NCBI GenBank assembly: GCA_034434635.1
Contig: DAOTYX010000065.1
Span: 1-57,806 of the forward strand
DNA length: 57,806 nucleotides
Source of the DNA: DAOTYX01 sp034434635
Lineage (GTDB): Bacteria; Chloroflexota; Anaerolineae; B4-G1; DUEL01
Reading direction: 5' to 3'
Shown in pieces: positions 57,457-57,806 of the stretch. How positions within the stretch are numbered: the stretch's first letter is position 1; the number at the start of each line of letters is the position of its first letter. Made by a program: the position numbers and the translations under genes. The notes beneath the pieces were generated by a model. That model was not told where the DNA came from. It saw only the letters and a list, made by a program, of their open reading frames with translations, and searched no databases.

Positions 57457-57806
57457 ATGCTGCGCGACCTGATTCAGACGATGCGCCCCAAACAGTGGCT
57501 GAAAAACATCTTCGTCTTTGCCCCGCTGGTGTTCGACGTCAAGATCGGCAATCCCACCTACCTGCTACGCACCCTGGCCGGTTTCCTGCTGCTATGCCTG
57601 GCATCGGGCTGCGTCTATATCATGAACGACGCGATAGACGCGGAGAAGGATCGCCAGCACCCGCGCAAGCGACTGCGGCCCATCGCCGCCGGTCGGCTGC
57701 GGGTGGGGCCGGCGCTGACGGTCGCCATCCTGCTGGCGCTCCTCAGCCTGCTGGCTGGCTTCTGGCTGAGCCCCGGCTTCGCCGCGGTGCTGCTCGCCTA
57801 CCTGAT
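57457..57806 (+). CDS. UbiA-family prenyltransferase, decaprenyl-phosphate phosphoribosyltransferase-like (3' end cut)
   Basis: The first 116 residues of a membrane enzyme. MLRDLIQTMRPKQWLKNIFV is the typical start of the DPPR-synthase/UbiA branch and YIMNDAIDAEKDRQHPRK is the first Mg/diphosphate motif (NDxxDxxxD), followed by RPIAAG. It has two to three helices before the edge. Decaprenyl-phosphate 5-phosphoribosyltransferase makes the arabinose donor precursor of cell-wall arabinans in actinobacteria; homologues elsewhere have unclear roles. It could supply a polyprenyl-linked sugar in the same cell as the GT87-like enzyme. The C-terminal second motif is beyond base 57806, so the branch is not sure. 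Confidence 0.8.
   Translation, partial: MLRDLIQTMRPKQWLKNIFVFAPLVFDVKIGNPTYLLRTLAGFLLLCLASGCVYIMNDAIDAEKDRQHPRKRLRPIAAGRLRVGPALTVAILLALLSLLAGFWLSPGFAAVLLAYL

Overview
The window is a GC-rich bacterial chromosome segment with dense, often overlapping genes. Gene content suggests a Chloroflexota bacterium (Anaerolineae/Herpetosiphon-like). The clues are a tuberculosinol-type diterpene enzyme pair resembling the one described in Herpetosiphon, a membrane LuxR-Kelch regulator, an AmaP/Asp23-like protein and heptamer/nonamer intergenic repeats. The phylum is an inference from memory of these families, not from a marker-gene comparison.

Layout. (1) 1-7500: an Lrp/AsnC regulator (cut by the left edge) divergent from a GlmS-like amidotransferase, a block of tandem repeats, then a leftward run: DUF4332 protein, CPA2 antiporter and P-II-like protein; ScpB; an AmaP-like membrane protein; an SDR dehydrogenase coupled to an alkylguanine methyltransferase. 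(2) 7600-16100: tRNA-Arg(CCT) and tRNA-Lys(CTT), a catalytically dead tyrosine-recombinase-like protein behind a structured leader, a LuxR-TM-Kelch regulator, a sulfur-transfer operon (cysteine desulfurase, MnmA, DUF192), two membrane/coiled-coil proteins and a fused NAD(P)HX repair enzyme. (3) 16270-33883: a large sugar-use locus. A ROK regulator with a strong promoter and a palindromic operator heads a co-directional series: sugar ABC importer with two ATPases, GH4 glycosidase, three TIM-barrel isomerase-type proteins, a Gfo/Idh/MocA dehydrogenase, FGGY kinase, D-lyxose isomerase-type cupin, DUF4432 epimerase-like protein and GHMP kinase. The likely outcome is import of a glycoside, its NAD-dependent cleavage, then isomerisation and phosphorylation of pentose or hexose units. 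(4) 34083-43139: a seven-gene co-directional run (GPH symporter, GNAT, MacB-type ABC ATPase and FtsX permease, GT87-like membrane protein) ending in a class I/class II diterpene synthase pair homologous to mycobacterial Rv3378c/Rv3377c. (5) 43288-57806: histidine kinase plus response regulator, a leftward run (LepA, zinc-ribbon protein, MFS, M20 peptidase, RidA), another MFS, a GH13 glycosidase, a TlyA-GAF kinase pair and the start of a UbiA-family prenyltransferase.

The most notable system is the diterpenoid pair at 40679-43139. The prenyl-synthase-fold protein keeps the NGTRRWF block but has Asn where the mycobacterial enzyme has its key Asp, and the class II cyclase carries a DGDIT version of the DXDD/DXDTT acid motif. 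Other points of interest are the inactive recombinase with its hairpin leader, the LuxR-Kelch transmembrane regulator, two probable leaderless transcripts (lepA, tlyA), and repeat arrays built of exact 7-nt or 9-nt units, one of which begins in the stop codon of the diterpene cyclase. Promoters of TTGNNN-N16/18-TANNNT type were read directly upstream of many genes.
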